Assembly: GCA_046484285.1 (NCBI GenBank)
Contig: JAWOBP010000151.1
Coordinates: 1-64,000, forward strand
Direction: 5' to 3'
From: CAZHCG01 sp046484285
GTDB taxonomy: Bacteria; Myxococcota_A; Polyangia; JAAYKL01
DNA length: 64,000 nucleotides
In this document: piece after piece, positions 47,150 through 55,198 of the stretch
Layout: every line of letters starts with the position of its first letter
How positions within the stretch are numbered: the stretch's first letter is position 1
The notes under the pieces: model-generated
What the model was told of the DNA's origin: nothing
What the model saw: the letters and a program-made list of their open reading frames with translations, nothing else
Database searches by the model: none
Program-made: the position numbers and the translations under genes

Positions 47150-47620
47150 ATGGAGATCGCCACTCGGAACAAGGCATCGATTCTGGTCGTGGACGACGAC
47201 CTCAACGAGCTGAAGGCGCTTTTGATCGGCCTGCAGCTCGAGGGATTCGAGGTTTGCGGCGTGAGCTCCGGAGAGGAAGCGCTGGACGCCCTCTCCGGGC
47301 GGCACTACGATCTGGCGCTGCTCGACCTGATGATGCCCGAGATGAACGGTCTGAAGCTGGCGCGCTCGATTAGATCAGCCCACCCCGATACCACCGCGGT
47401 GCTGATGTCGGCCTACCACCTCTCGCCGGTCCAGCTCGCCCGGGCCGATACCGGGGCCGTGGGCTTCGTGCCCAAGCCGTTCCGCTTCGACGAGCTGGTG
47501 GGTTTCATCCGCACCAAGCTGGGACGGCGATCGTTGGTCGAGGCCGACTCCCATCGCACCGACGAGCGCTACTCGAAAGACGGTCTGCACTCCCCCTTCG
47601 ACGTCCCGAAGATAGCCTGA
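47150..47620 (+). CDS. Single-domain response regulator
   Basis: A 156-residue CheY-like receiver without an output domain. The acidic pocket is D15-D16-D17 (LVVDDD), the phospho-acceptor is D59 in LLDLMMPEMNG, and the conserved Lys is K109 in PKPF. The tail after about residue 125 is short and has no DNA-binding motif. The ATG at 47150 follows GAGGAAAGA. The divergent neighbour is the Ser/Thr kinase, so a regulatory connection is possible but not shown. No histidine kinase is in the window. Confidence 0.9.
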   Translation: MEIATRNKASILVVDDDLNELKALLIGLQLEGFEVCGVSSGEEALDALSGRHYDLALLDLMMPEMNGLKLARSIRSAHPDTTAVLMSAYHLSPVQLARADTGAVGFVPKPFRFDELVGFIRTKLGRRSLVEADSHRTDERYSKDGLHSPFDVPKIA

Positions 47621-47723
47621 CACAAGCGGAATTCCCGATTCCGTCCGACTTGACCGGCGGCTTTGCGCTGTGCCAGTATGTCGCTGCTTTGCTGGCTGTA
47701 TCCAAGATCGAAGGAGCTGCGAG

Positions 47724-48803
47724 ATGACGATCCTGAAACAGAATCTCGGACGTTTTAGATGGATTGCGCTCGGCGCAATCGCTTTCGCGGCGCTGGCGAT
47801 CACCGCCGAGGTGGGAGCCGCGGCCGAAGATGAGGGAGAAGCGGGCGCCGACGAGGCGCGCCTCGATCTGCCGGTGGCCAGGATCGACGGCGAGCCGGTG
47901 ACGGTCGGCTACCTGGAGGCTGCGGCGGCTCGCCAGAGCCCGTTGATGCGCAAGGGCCTGGACCAGCCCGACAAGCTCGAGGAGTTTCTCCAGAAGATGA
48001 TCAACATGGAGCTGCTCGCCGCCGAGGCCGAGCGTCGCGGCTACGACGAGCACGAAGAGGTCGAGTCGGTGCTGAAGAACCAGCTCGCCTCGCTGATGCA
48101 CCGCCGCATCGCCGATCGGATCGAGGAGCGGGAGCCGACCGAAGAGGCGATGCGCGAGTACTACCAGGAGCACGAGAGCAGCTACAACAAGCCCGAGAAG
48201 ATGCGGGCGCGCCACATCCTGATCACGAAAAAGGAAAAGGCCCGGAAGCTGCTCGAGGACGTGCTGAAGAAAAGGCCGAGCCAGTACGAGTTCCGCCGCC
48301 TGGCGCAGGAGAACAGCGAAGACGAGGACACGCGCCTCAGAGGCGGGGATCTGACCTTCTTCCCCAGGCCCGAGGAGGCCCGCGAGGAGGATCCCGAGGT
48401 GCCGCCCGAGGTGGCGAAGGCGGCCTTCGAGCTGAAGGAGAACGGCGAGATCTACCCCGAGCTGGTCGAGTCCTCGCAGGGCTACCACCTGCTGATGCGC
48501 ACCGGGCACCGCGACGCGCTGAACCTCTCCTTCGAGGATGCGCGCGACCGCCTCGAGCTGCTGGTCAAGCGCGAGCAGCGCAAGGAGGCGGTGGAGGCCG
48601 AGATCGAAAAGCTCGAAGAGAGCTTTCCGGTCGAGCTGCACGAGGAGAATCTCAAGGATGTAGTGATCGATCTCTCCGGAGGGCCGCCCAAGCCCCACGC
48701 CAGGGGCGGGCTGACCGATCAGGAGAAGAAGAAGGTAGAAAAAGCGCGCAAGGCGCAGCGCGCCCGTCTCGAGAAGAGCGCCGCGGACGAGGACGGCCAG
48801 TGA
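47724..48803 (+). CDS. PpiC/SurA-type peptidyl-prolyl isomerase
   Basis: A 359-residue exported foldase. The N-terminal hydrophobic segment (WIALGAIAFAALAITAEVGA, about residues 13-32) is a signal or anchor. A SurA-like chaperone segment follows (VARIDGEPVTVGYLEAAAAR, QKMINMELLAAEAERRGYDE), then a parvulin domain (about 160-280: KMRARHILITKKEKARKLLE, FRRLAQENSEDEDTRLRGGD, LVESSQGYHLLMRTGHRD). The C-terminal tail is Lys/Glu-rich. It would help outer-membrane proteins fold in the periplasm, matching the tam genes here. The start at 47724 has AAGGAG. A post-stop hairpin at 48804-48820 follows. Confidence 0.9.
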   Translation: MTILKQNLGRFRWIALGAIAFAALAITAEVGAAAEDEGEAGADEARLDLPVARIDGEPVTVGYLEAAAARQSPLMRKGLDQPDKLEEFLQKMINMELLAAEAERRGYDEHEEVESVLKNQLASLMHRRIADRIEEREPTEEAMREYYQEHESSYNKPEKMRARHILITKKEKARKLLEDVLKKRPSQYEFRRLAQENSEDEDTRLRGGDLTFFPRPEEAREEDPEVPPEVAKAAFELKENGEIYPELVESSQGYHLLMRTGHRDALNLSFEDARDRLELLVKREQRKEAVEAEIEKLEESFPVELHEENLKDVVIDLSGGPPKPHARGGLTDQEKKKVEKARKAQRARLEKSAADEDGQ

Positions 48804-48826
48804 GCGACCGCCGCGGTCGCAAGACC
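48804..48826 (+). other. Post-stop hairpin with GGTCGCAAGACC
   Basis: Right after the foldase stop, GCGACCG-CCG-CGGTCGC (48804-48820) forms a 7-bp hairpin without a T-run. Overlapping it, GGTCGCAAGACC (48815-48826) forms a GNRA (GCAA) tetraloop. The same 12-mer occurs directly after the stop at 58598-58600. It could be an mRNA 3' stabilising element. Confidence 0.35.
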
Positions 48827-48846
48827 CCATCACAACGGAGCACCAG

Positions 48847-49713
48847 ATGAGCGAGCAGACCACCATCGCCGTGATCGGAGGCTCGGGGCTGTACGAGCTG
48901 GAGGGCCTGACCGACGTGGAGCAGCACACGGTCGACACGCCGTTCGGCGAGCCGTCCGGCCCGATCGTCTCGGGAGTGCTGGGCGGCACGCGCCTTCTGT
49001 TTCTGGCGCGGCACGGGATCGGCCACCGCCTCACCCCTTCCGAGGTCAACTACCGCGCCAACATCTACGCGCTGAAGGTGCTGGGAGCCGAGCGCGTGGT
49101 CTCCGTCTCCGCGGTGGGGAGCCTGCGCGAGGAGATCCGTCCCGGCGACCTGGTGATCGTGGACCAGTATGTCGATCGGACCCGCAATCGCCCCTCCACC
49201 TTCTTCGGCGGCGGAATCGTGGCGCACGTGATGTTCGCCGATCCGACCTGCCCGGAGCTGGCCGACGCGGTGCACGGGGCGAGCCGGGGGATCGACGCCC
49301 GCGTCCACCGCGGCGGATCGCTGGTGGTGATGGAGGGCCCGGCCTTCTCCACGCGCTCCGAGTCGCACATGCACCGCCAGCTGGGGGCCGATCTGATCGG
49401 GATGACCGCGATGCCCGAGGCCAAGCTGGCCCGCGAGGCCGAGCTCTGCTACGTGACGCTGGCGCTGACCACCGACTACGACTGCTGGCACGAGAGCGAA
49501 GACGACGTCAGCGTCGAGGCCGTGATAGAGAACCTGAAACGCAACGTGCACAACGCGGGCAGCGTGCTGCGCCGCCTGGCCGAGAGCGGAATGCCGGCCG
49601 CGCGCGGCTGCGCGTGCGCCACGGCGTTGACCGACGCGATCATCACCGACCCCGGGGTGATTCCGGGCGAGGCGCGCAGGCGGCTGGCCCCCATCATCGG
49701 GAGGGTGCTGTGA
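48847..49713 (+). CDS. mtnP: S-methyl-5'-thioadenosine phosphorylase (or close purine nucleoside phosphorylase)
   Basis: A 288-residue enzyme that splits MTA to adenine and methylthioribose-1-phosphate. Family motifs are VIGGSGLYELEGL, the phosphate loop RHGIGHRLTPSEVNYRANIY, VSAVGSLREEIRPGDLVIVD, and MTAMPEAKLAREAELCYVTL with TDYDCWHE, the MTAP type. It removes by-product from polyamine synthesis, and a spermidine-synthase-like membrane protein is encoded farther down. The PfkB kinase gene starts inside its stop (GTGA). The gene start has a weak GGAG. Confidence 0.92.
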   Translation: MSEQTTIAVIGGSGLYELEGLTDVEQHTVDTPFGEPSGPIVSGVLGGTRLLFLARHGIGHRLTPSEVNYRANIYALKVLGAERVVSVSAVGSLREEIRPGDLVIVDQYVDRTRNRPSTFFGGGIVAHVMFADPTCPELADAVHGASRGIDARVHRGGSLVVMEGPAFSTRSESHMHRQLGADLIGMTAMPEAKLAREAELCYVTLALTTDYDCWHESEDDVSVEAVIENLKRNVHNAGSVLRRLAESGMPAARGCACATALTDAIITDPGVIPGEARRRLAPIIGRVL

Positions 49714-50621
49714 GCCGGCCGCTGCTGGTCGTGGGCTCGGTGGCGTTCGATACGATCGAGACGCGTGCCGGCCGCCGCGAGGAGATCCTGGGCGGGGCCG
49801 CGGTCTACATCTCGCTTTCCGCCTCGCGCTTCTCTCCGGTGCGGTTGGTCGGAGTGGTCGGCGAGGGCGATTTTCCCGACGAGCACATGCGGCTGCTGAC
49901 CTCGCGCGGGGTCGACGTGGAGGGGCTGGAACGGAGGCCGGGCGAGACGATGCGCTGGTCCGGGGTCTACGCCGAGGACTTCTCGACCCGCACCACGCTG
50001 GAGACTCGGCTGGGCGTCTTCGAGCGGTTCGATCCGACGATTCCTCCCGCCTACACCGACAGCGGCCTTCTGATGCTGGGCAACATCGATCCCGGCTTGC
50101 AGCTGCGGGTGCTCGACCAGGTCTCGGACGACTGCTTCGTGGCGACCGACACGATGAACCTCTGGATCGACACCGCGCGGGACGAGCTGGAGAAGGTGAT
50201 CGCGCGCACCGACCTGCTCGTGATCAACGACGAGGAGTCGTTCCAGCTGACCGCCGAGCCGCAGGTGGCGGTCGCCGCCGAGAAGATCCTCTCGATGGGC
50301 CCGCGCTACCTGGTGATCAAGCGCGGAGAGCACGGGGCGCTGCTGTTCGGAGACGAGACGCTCTTCTTCGCCCCGGCCTTTCCGCTGCGCGAGGTGGTCG
50401 ACCCGACCGGGGCCGGCGACTGCTTCGCCGGGGCGCTGATGGGCTACCTCGCCGCGGGCGGGGAGATCGACGGCGGGCGAATCAGGCGGGGGATGATCTA
50501 CGGAGCCGCGGTGGCCTCCACCGGAGCCGAGGGCTTCGGCACCGAGCGGGTGGCGAAGCTGGAGCGCGACCACGTCGACCGCCGCCACGACGAGCTGAGG
50601 GAGCTGGTCTCGATCGACTGA
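49710..50621 (+). CDS. PfkB-family sugar/nucleoside kinase
   Basis: A 303-residue ribokinase-fold kinase. The C-terminal signature DPTGAGDCFAGALMGYLAAG (about residues 231-250) holds the catalytic Asp in GAGD. The N-terminal strand is LLVVGSVAFDTIET. The GTG start overlaps the mtnP stop (GTGA), so they are coupled; a nucleoside or ribose-type substrate would fit. Adenosine kinase or a methylthioribose-linked kinase are both options and sequence alone does not decide. Confidence 0.9.
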   Translation: MSRPLLVVGSVAFDTIETRAGRREEILGGAAVYISLSASRFSPVRLVGVVGEGDFPDEHMRLLTSRGVDVEGLERRPGETMRWSGVYAEDFSTRTTLETRLGVFERFDPTIPPAYTDSGLLMLGNIDPGLQLRVLDQVSDDCFVATDTMNLWIDTARDELEKVIARTDLLVINDEESFQLTAEPQVAVAAEKILSMGPRYLVIKRGEHGALLFGDETLFFAPAFPLREVVDPTGAGDCFAGALMGYLAAGGEIDGGRIRRGMIYGAAVASTGAEGFGTERVAKLERDHVDRRHDELRELVSID

Positions 50622-50760
50622 GCGCGCGGCGATCCCACTGCCGCGAGCTTTTCCGCGCTATGATTGTGTCCGGAATGTGAATTTTATCGATGGACGGTGG
50701 ATCTCGGTCTCTTTTCGGGGTAGACACACCGGCGCGGGGCGACGAGCGGAGGTTTCCCGG

Positions 50761-51969
50761 ATGTCCGGCGGCGGCAAGATCATACTGACGGCGGCGGCGA
50801 TTGTCGCGGTGCTGGCTTCGGTGGCGCTGCTGACCTGGCTCAATCGTGTTCGCTCGACCGAGGGCGGGCTGGTCACCGAGGTCTCCTCGGCCAGCACGCC
50901 GGTGGAGGTCGCGGTGCTCAGGCCGCGGGAGGTGATAGAGAGGCTGGAGACCAGCGCGGTCTTGCGTGCGTGCAGGGACGTGACGCTCACCTCCGAGGTG
51001 GGAGCCGAGGTGCGCAGCATGGACAAGGACCTGGGCGAGAGCTGCGCCGAGGGCGAGGTGTTGGCCCGCCTCGATCGCGAGCCGTTTCGCATCGCCCTGA
51101 GGCAGGCCCGGGCCGCGGTCGAGCAGGCCGAGGCCGCCCACCAGAGCGCGCAGAGCGACCTGGCCCGCCTGCGCCGCCTGCAGGGTAGCGACGCGGTGAC
51201 GCCGCAGCGGGTCGAGGCGGCCGAGACCGGGGTCCGCAGCGCCGCAGCCGCGCTGGAGCAGGCCCGCGCCGGGGCCAGCGCCGCGGCGCGCAACCTGCGC
51301 GAGACCGAGATCACCTGTCCCTTCGACGGGCGGCTGGCCCGACGGATGGTCGAGGTGGGTCAGCTGGTCGGCCCGCAGACGCCGATCGCCAGGCTGGTGG
51401 ACGTGGAACGGCTGGAGCTGACGCTGTCGGTCGGCGCGGACGAGGTCTCCCGGCTGCGCATCGGCCAGACGGTGCGGCTCGTCGAGCCGCGATCCGGGGA
51501 CGGCTCGCACACCGGCGAGGTGGTGCGGATCGGACCGGCCGCCGACGAGCGCACGCGGACCTTTCCGGTCGAGGTCGAGATCGACGAGCGGACCGGCGGG
51601 GAGCCAGAGGATCTGCGCCCCGGCCAGGTGGTGGAGGCCGAAGTCGAGTTGGCCCACCACCGGGGCGTGTTGACCGTCCCGACCGCGTTGCTGGAGCGCG
51701 GCGCGAACGGCGAGCAGCCGAGCGTGCTGGTGGCCCGCGACGGCGCCGCGCGAAGGGTTCCGCTCACGCTCGGCGACGAGCTGGGCGGCGAGTTGATCGT
51801 CGTCTCGGGTCTCTCGGCGGGTGCGCAGCTGATCACCGTGGGCGGGGACGATCTCGAGGACGGGGCCGCGGTCGAGGTGGTCGAGCGGTTCGACCCGGCC
51901 GAGCAGGCTCCGACGCGCGCGCAGAGAAAGCCGGCCGCCACGGGCAGTGCCGGTCCGGCCCGGGATTGA
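50761..51969 (+). CDS. RND efflux membrane-fusion protein (HlyD/AcrA-type)
   Basis: A 402-residue periplasmic adaptor. The N-terminal transmembrane anchor is at about residues 8-27 (ILTAAAIVAVLASVALLTWL). The lipoyl/coiled-coil hairpin (about 55-185) and beta-barrel domain (ITCPFDGRLARRMVEVGQLV) follow the AcrA layout. The ATG at 50761 has GGAGG; the longer frame starts earlier but lacks a ribosome site. It pairs with the RND pump gene that starts 4 bp after its stop. No outer-membrane channel gene is present in the window. Confidence 0.93.
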   Translation: MSGGGKIILTAAAIVAVLASVALLTWLNRVRSTEGGLVTEVSSASTPVEVAVLRPREVIERLETSAVLRACRDVTLTSEVGAEVRSMDKDLGESCAEGEVLARLDREPFRIALRQARAAVEQAEAAHQSAQSDLARLRRLQGSDAVTPQRVEAAETGVRSAAAALEQARAGASAAARNLRETEITCPFDGRLARRMVEVGQLVGPQTPIARLVDVERLELTLSVGADEVSRLRIGQTVRLVEPRSGDGSHTGEVVRIGPAADERTRTFPVEVEIDERTGGEPEDLRPGQVVEAEVELAHHRGVLTVPTALLERGANGEQPSVLVARDGAARRVPLTLGDELGGELIVVSGLSAGAQLITVGGDDLEDGAAVEVVERFDPAEQAPTRAQRKPAATGSAGPARD

Positions 51970-51972
51970 GGA

Positions 51973-54900
51973 ATGTCCGTTCCGCGTTTCGCCGTAGACA
52001 ACCCGGTGATGGCCAACCTGCTGATGGTGGCGATCGTCGTGCTGGGCTCGCTGTCCCTGTACGAGATGCCCCGCGAGCTGTTTCCAGACATCTCGATGAA
52101 CTGGGTGTTCATCATCAAGCCCTACCCGGGCGTCTCCCCCGAGGAGATCGAGAAGCGCATCACGATTCCGATCGAGGAGGAGATCCAGGACATACGCGGC
52201 ATCGATTCGATCTCCTCGCAGTCGTCGGAGGGCAGCTCCTTCATCTCGATCAAGTTCGAGGACATGTCGGACAGCGAGTTCCGCGACAGGTTCGAGGATC
52301 TGCGCACCGCGGTGGAGAGCGTGGAGGACCTGCCCGAAGACGCCCTCGAGACGAACGTCGAGGCTTTCAGCTCGGCCGATTTCATGCCGGTCATCTCGGT
52401 GCACATCCACGGCGCGCTTTCCGAGCGGCGCCTGATCGACCTGGCCGAGGAACTGCGCGACAGCGTGCGCGAGATTCCGGACGTCTCCAAGGTGGACATC
52501 ACCGGCGCGCGGGATCGCGAGCTGTGGATCGAGGCCGACCCGGTCGCACTGGAGGGATACGGCGCCAGCCTGGAGCGGATCCGGCTGGCGATCGCGACCC
52601 ACGGCGTCGACGTGCCGGGCGGCAAGCTGTCCTTCGGCCGCAGGGAGATGCTGGTGCGCACGGTGGGCGAGTTCGCCTCGCCCGAGGAGGTGGAACGCGT
52701 GATCGTCCGTTCCGCTCCCGATGGCGGGACGGTGCGGGTCGGCGACGTGGCCGTCGTGACGCCGGGCTTCGAGGACGAGCGGACCCGCAGCCGTCTCGAC
52801 GGCGATCCGGTCGTCTCGTTGCAGATCTCCAAGCAGGCCGAGGGCAACTCGATCGAGATAACCGACGAGATAAAGCGCGTGGCCCGCGAGTTCGACCGGC
52901 GCCACGGCGAGCTGGTGCGGGTCTCGTTCACCCAGGACACCTCCGAGCAGATCCGCGATATCCTCTCCAAGCTGAGCCGCAACGCCGTGGCCGGTTTCGC
53001 GGTGGTGCTGGTCGTGCTGCTGGCCGTGCTGGGCGTGCGCAACGCGCTGATCGCGGCGTTGGGCATTCCGCTCAGCTTCCTGGCCGCCTTCATCGCGATG
53101 CACCGGATGGGCGAGTCGTTCAACGGCAACTCGCTGTTCGGCCTGGTGCTGGTGCTGGGCATCATCGTCGACGACGCGATCATCATCGTGGAGAACTGCT
53201 ATCGGCATCGCCAACAGGGCAAACGTTGGCGGGAGGCCGCGATCGACGGGACGACGGAGGTGATGTTGCCGGTGCTCTCGGCGACCGCGACCACGATCGC
53301 CGCCTTCCTGCCGCTGATCCTGCTGCCGGGCATCATGGGCAAGTTTCTGCGGATCGTGCCGATCGCGCTCAGCCTGGCGCTGCTGGCCTCGATGATCGAG
53401 GCGTTCTTCATCCTGCCCTCCCACCTGGCCGAGTGGCCGGGACGGGATCGCCCCATCCGCGCCGAGCGGCAGTGGATCGTCTCGTTGCGCGGCAGCTACG
53501 AAAAAGCGCTGCGCTTCGTGCTCCGCCGGCGTTACCTGTTCTGCTTTCTGCTGGTGCCGGCGCTGCTGGCAGGCGCCGGATCGCTGATCATGACCGGCGT
53601 GATCGGGGTCGATCTGTACGCCGGGGAGGAGATGGGCACCTTCCAGGTGCGGATGCGGATGCCGGTCGGCACCAACCTGGAAACCACCTCGAAGACGCTG
53701 GAGGAGCTGGAGGAGATCGCCGCCGAGCTGCCCGAGGACGAGCTGCGCTCGGTGCACGCCACCGCCGGCCTGATCGTGACCGACGACGACTGGATCTACC
53801 GCACCGACGTCGGCCAGCTGTGGCTCGACCTGACGCCGATCTACGAGCGCGCGCGGACCACCGACGAGATCATCGAGGACCTGCGCGGACGGCTGCTCGA
53901 GGTCGCCGGCCCCGAGCGGTTGGAGCTGGCCAAGATCAACCAGGGGCCGCCCACGGGCAAACCGATCGAGGCAAAGGTCAAGGGACGTTTCTTCGACGAG
54001 CTCGAGGCGGTCGCCGAGGAGCTGAAGGAGGAGCTGTCCGCAGTGGACGGCGCGGTGGACGTCGGCGACGACTTCGAGTCGGGCAAGCGCGAGATGAGGC
54101 TGCGCGTGGATCCGCGGCGAGCCGCGATGCACGGCCTGGACACGGCTCGGGTGGGGATGGCGCTGATGCGGGCGATCGACGGGGTCGAGGCCGACACGAT
54201 GTACGAGGGCGACGAGGAGATCGCGATCGTGGTGCGCCTCGACTCGAGGCGGCTGGAGGCGCCGGAGGACGTGCTCGACCTGCCGCTGATCGCGCCCGGC
54301 GGCGAGGCGATCAGCTTCGGAGACGTGGCATCGCTCGAGCTCGGGCCGAGCATAGACCAGATTCGCCGCTACAAGCTCGAGCGGGCGATCACGGTCTTTT
54401 CCAACCTCGACGAGCAGCGCACCGACACGGTGGAGGCCAACGCGGCCATTCAGCGGCGCTTCGAACAGATCCGCGATCGGCACCCGGGCGTCAGTCTCGA
54501 TTTTTCCGGCGAGTTCAAGGAGTTCAAGGAGTCGCTGGCCGGGATCGGCCAGCTCTTCGCGCTGGGCATCCTGTTGATCTACATCATCCTCGGCTCCCAG
54601 TTCCGCTCCTACATCCAGCCGCTGGTGGTGCTGGGCACCGTGCCGCTCGCGTTCGTCGGCGCCACGCTCGGCCTGCTGGTCTCGGGCAATCCGTTCTCGG
54701 TGCTGGCGCTCTACGGCTGGGTCGCGTTGGCCGGCGTGGCGGTCAACGACGCGATCGTGCTGGTCAGCTTCATCAACGCCCGCAGGCGCGAGGGGATGGA
54801 TCCGTTCGAGGCGGTGATCGAGGGCGGCAAGCTGCGGCTGCGGCCGATCATCCTCACCTCGGTGACCACCATGGCCGGGCTGCTGCCGATGGCGACCGGG

Positions 54901-55071
54901 CTGGGAGGAATGTCGCTGACCTGGGGACCGATGGCCAACACGATCGTGTGGGGGATCGGCCTGGGCACCTTCATGACGCTCTTCCTGATTCCGGCGCTGT
55001 ACACCGTGATCCAGGTCGACCCCAAGGAGCGGGCCCGCCGCCGCCACGAGCGCCGCGCCTCCCGGGCCTGA
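51973..55071 (+). CDS. RND-family efflux permease
   Basis: A 1032-residue inner-membrane pump of the HAE/AcrB type. It has twelve TM segments in two halves, two large periplasmic loops, and the proton-relay motif LVLGIIVDDAIIIVENCYRH in TM4 (two Asp). The N-terminus MSVPRFAVDNPVMANLLMVA and YPGVSPEEIEKRITIPIEEE are typical for the class, and the second half repeats with WVALAGVAVNDAIVLVSFIN. Substrate (metal or hydrophobic drug) cannot be told, although lack of a heavy-metal Met-rich site favours organic compounds. It follows the adaptor gene by 3 bp. Confidence 0.94.
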   Translation: MSVPRFAVDNPVMANLLMVAIVVLGSLSLYEMPRELFPDISMNWVFIIKPYPGVSPEEIEKRITIPIEEEIQDIRGIDSISSQSSEGSSFISIKFEDMSDSEFRDRFEDLRTAVESVEDLPEDALETNVEAFSSADFMPVISVHIHGALSERRLIDLAEELRDSVREIPDVSKVDITGARDRELWIEADPVALEGYGASLERIRLAIATHGVDVPGGKLSFGRREMLVRTVGEFASPEEVERVIVRSAPDGGTVRVGDVAVVTPGFEDERTRSRLDGDPVVSLQISKQAEGNSIEITDEIKRVAREFDRRHGELVRVSFTQDTSEQIRDILSKLSRNAVAGFAVVLVVLLAVLGVRNALIAALGIPLSFLAAFIAMHRMGESFNGNSLFGLVLVLGIIVDDAIIIVENCYRHRQQGKRWREAAIDGTTEVMLPVLSATATTIAAFLPLILLPGIMGKFLRIVPIALSLALLASMIEAFFILPSHLAEWPGRDRPIRAERQWIVSLRGSYEKALRFVLRRRYLFCFLLVPALLAGAGSLIMTGVIGVDLYAGEEMGTFQVRMRMPVGTNLETTSKTLEELEEIAAELPEDELRSVHATAGLIVTDDDWIYRTDVGQLWLDLTPIYERARTTDEIIEDLRGRLLEVAGPERLELAKINQGPPTGKPIEAKVKGRFFDELEAVAEELKEELSAVDGAVDVGDDFESGKREMRLRVDPRRAAMHGLDTARVGMALMRAIDGVEADTMYEGDEEIAIVVRLDSRRLEAPEDVLDLPLIAPGGEAISFGDVASLELGPSIDQIRRYKLERAITVFSNLDEQRTDTVEANAAIQRRFEQIRDRHPGVSLDFSGEFKEFKESLAGIGQLFALGILLIYIILGSQFRSYIQPLVVLGTVPLAFVGATLGLLVSGNPFSVLALYGWVALAGVAVNDAIVLVSFINARRREGMDPFEAVIEGGKLRLRPIILTSVTTMAGLLPMATGLGGMSLTWGPMANTIVWGIGLGTFMTLFLIPALYTVIQVDPKERARRRHERRASRA

Positions 55072-55198
55072 AGCGAGCCAAGGGAAAGAAGAGACGCGAA
55101 GGAAGCAGTTACGATCGGATCGATCAGCGTCGGCCGAACCGTTGTTTTGCGCGGCGTGACAGGCTCGGCGCCGGTTCGTATACTCCCGCAAAATCGGC

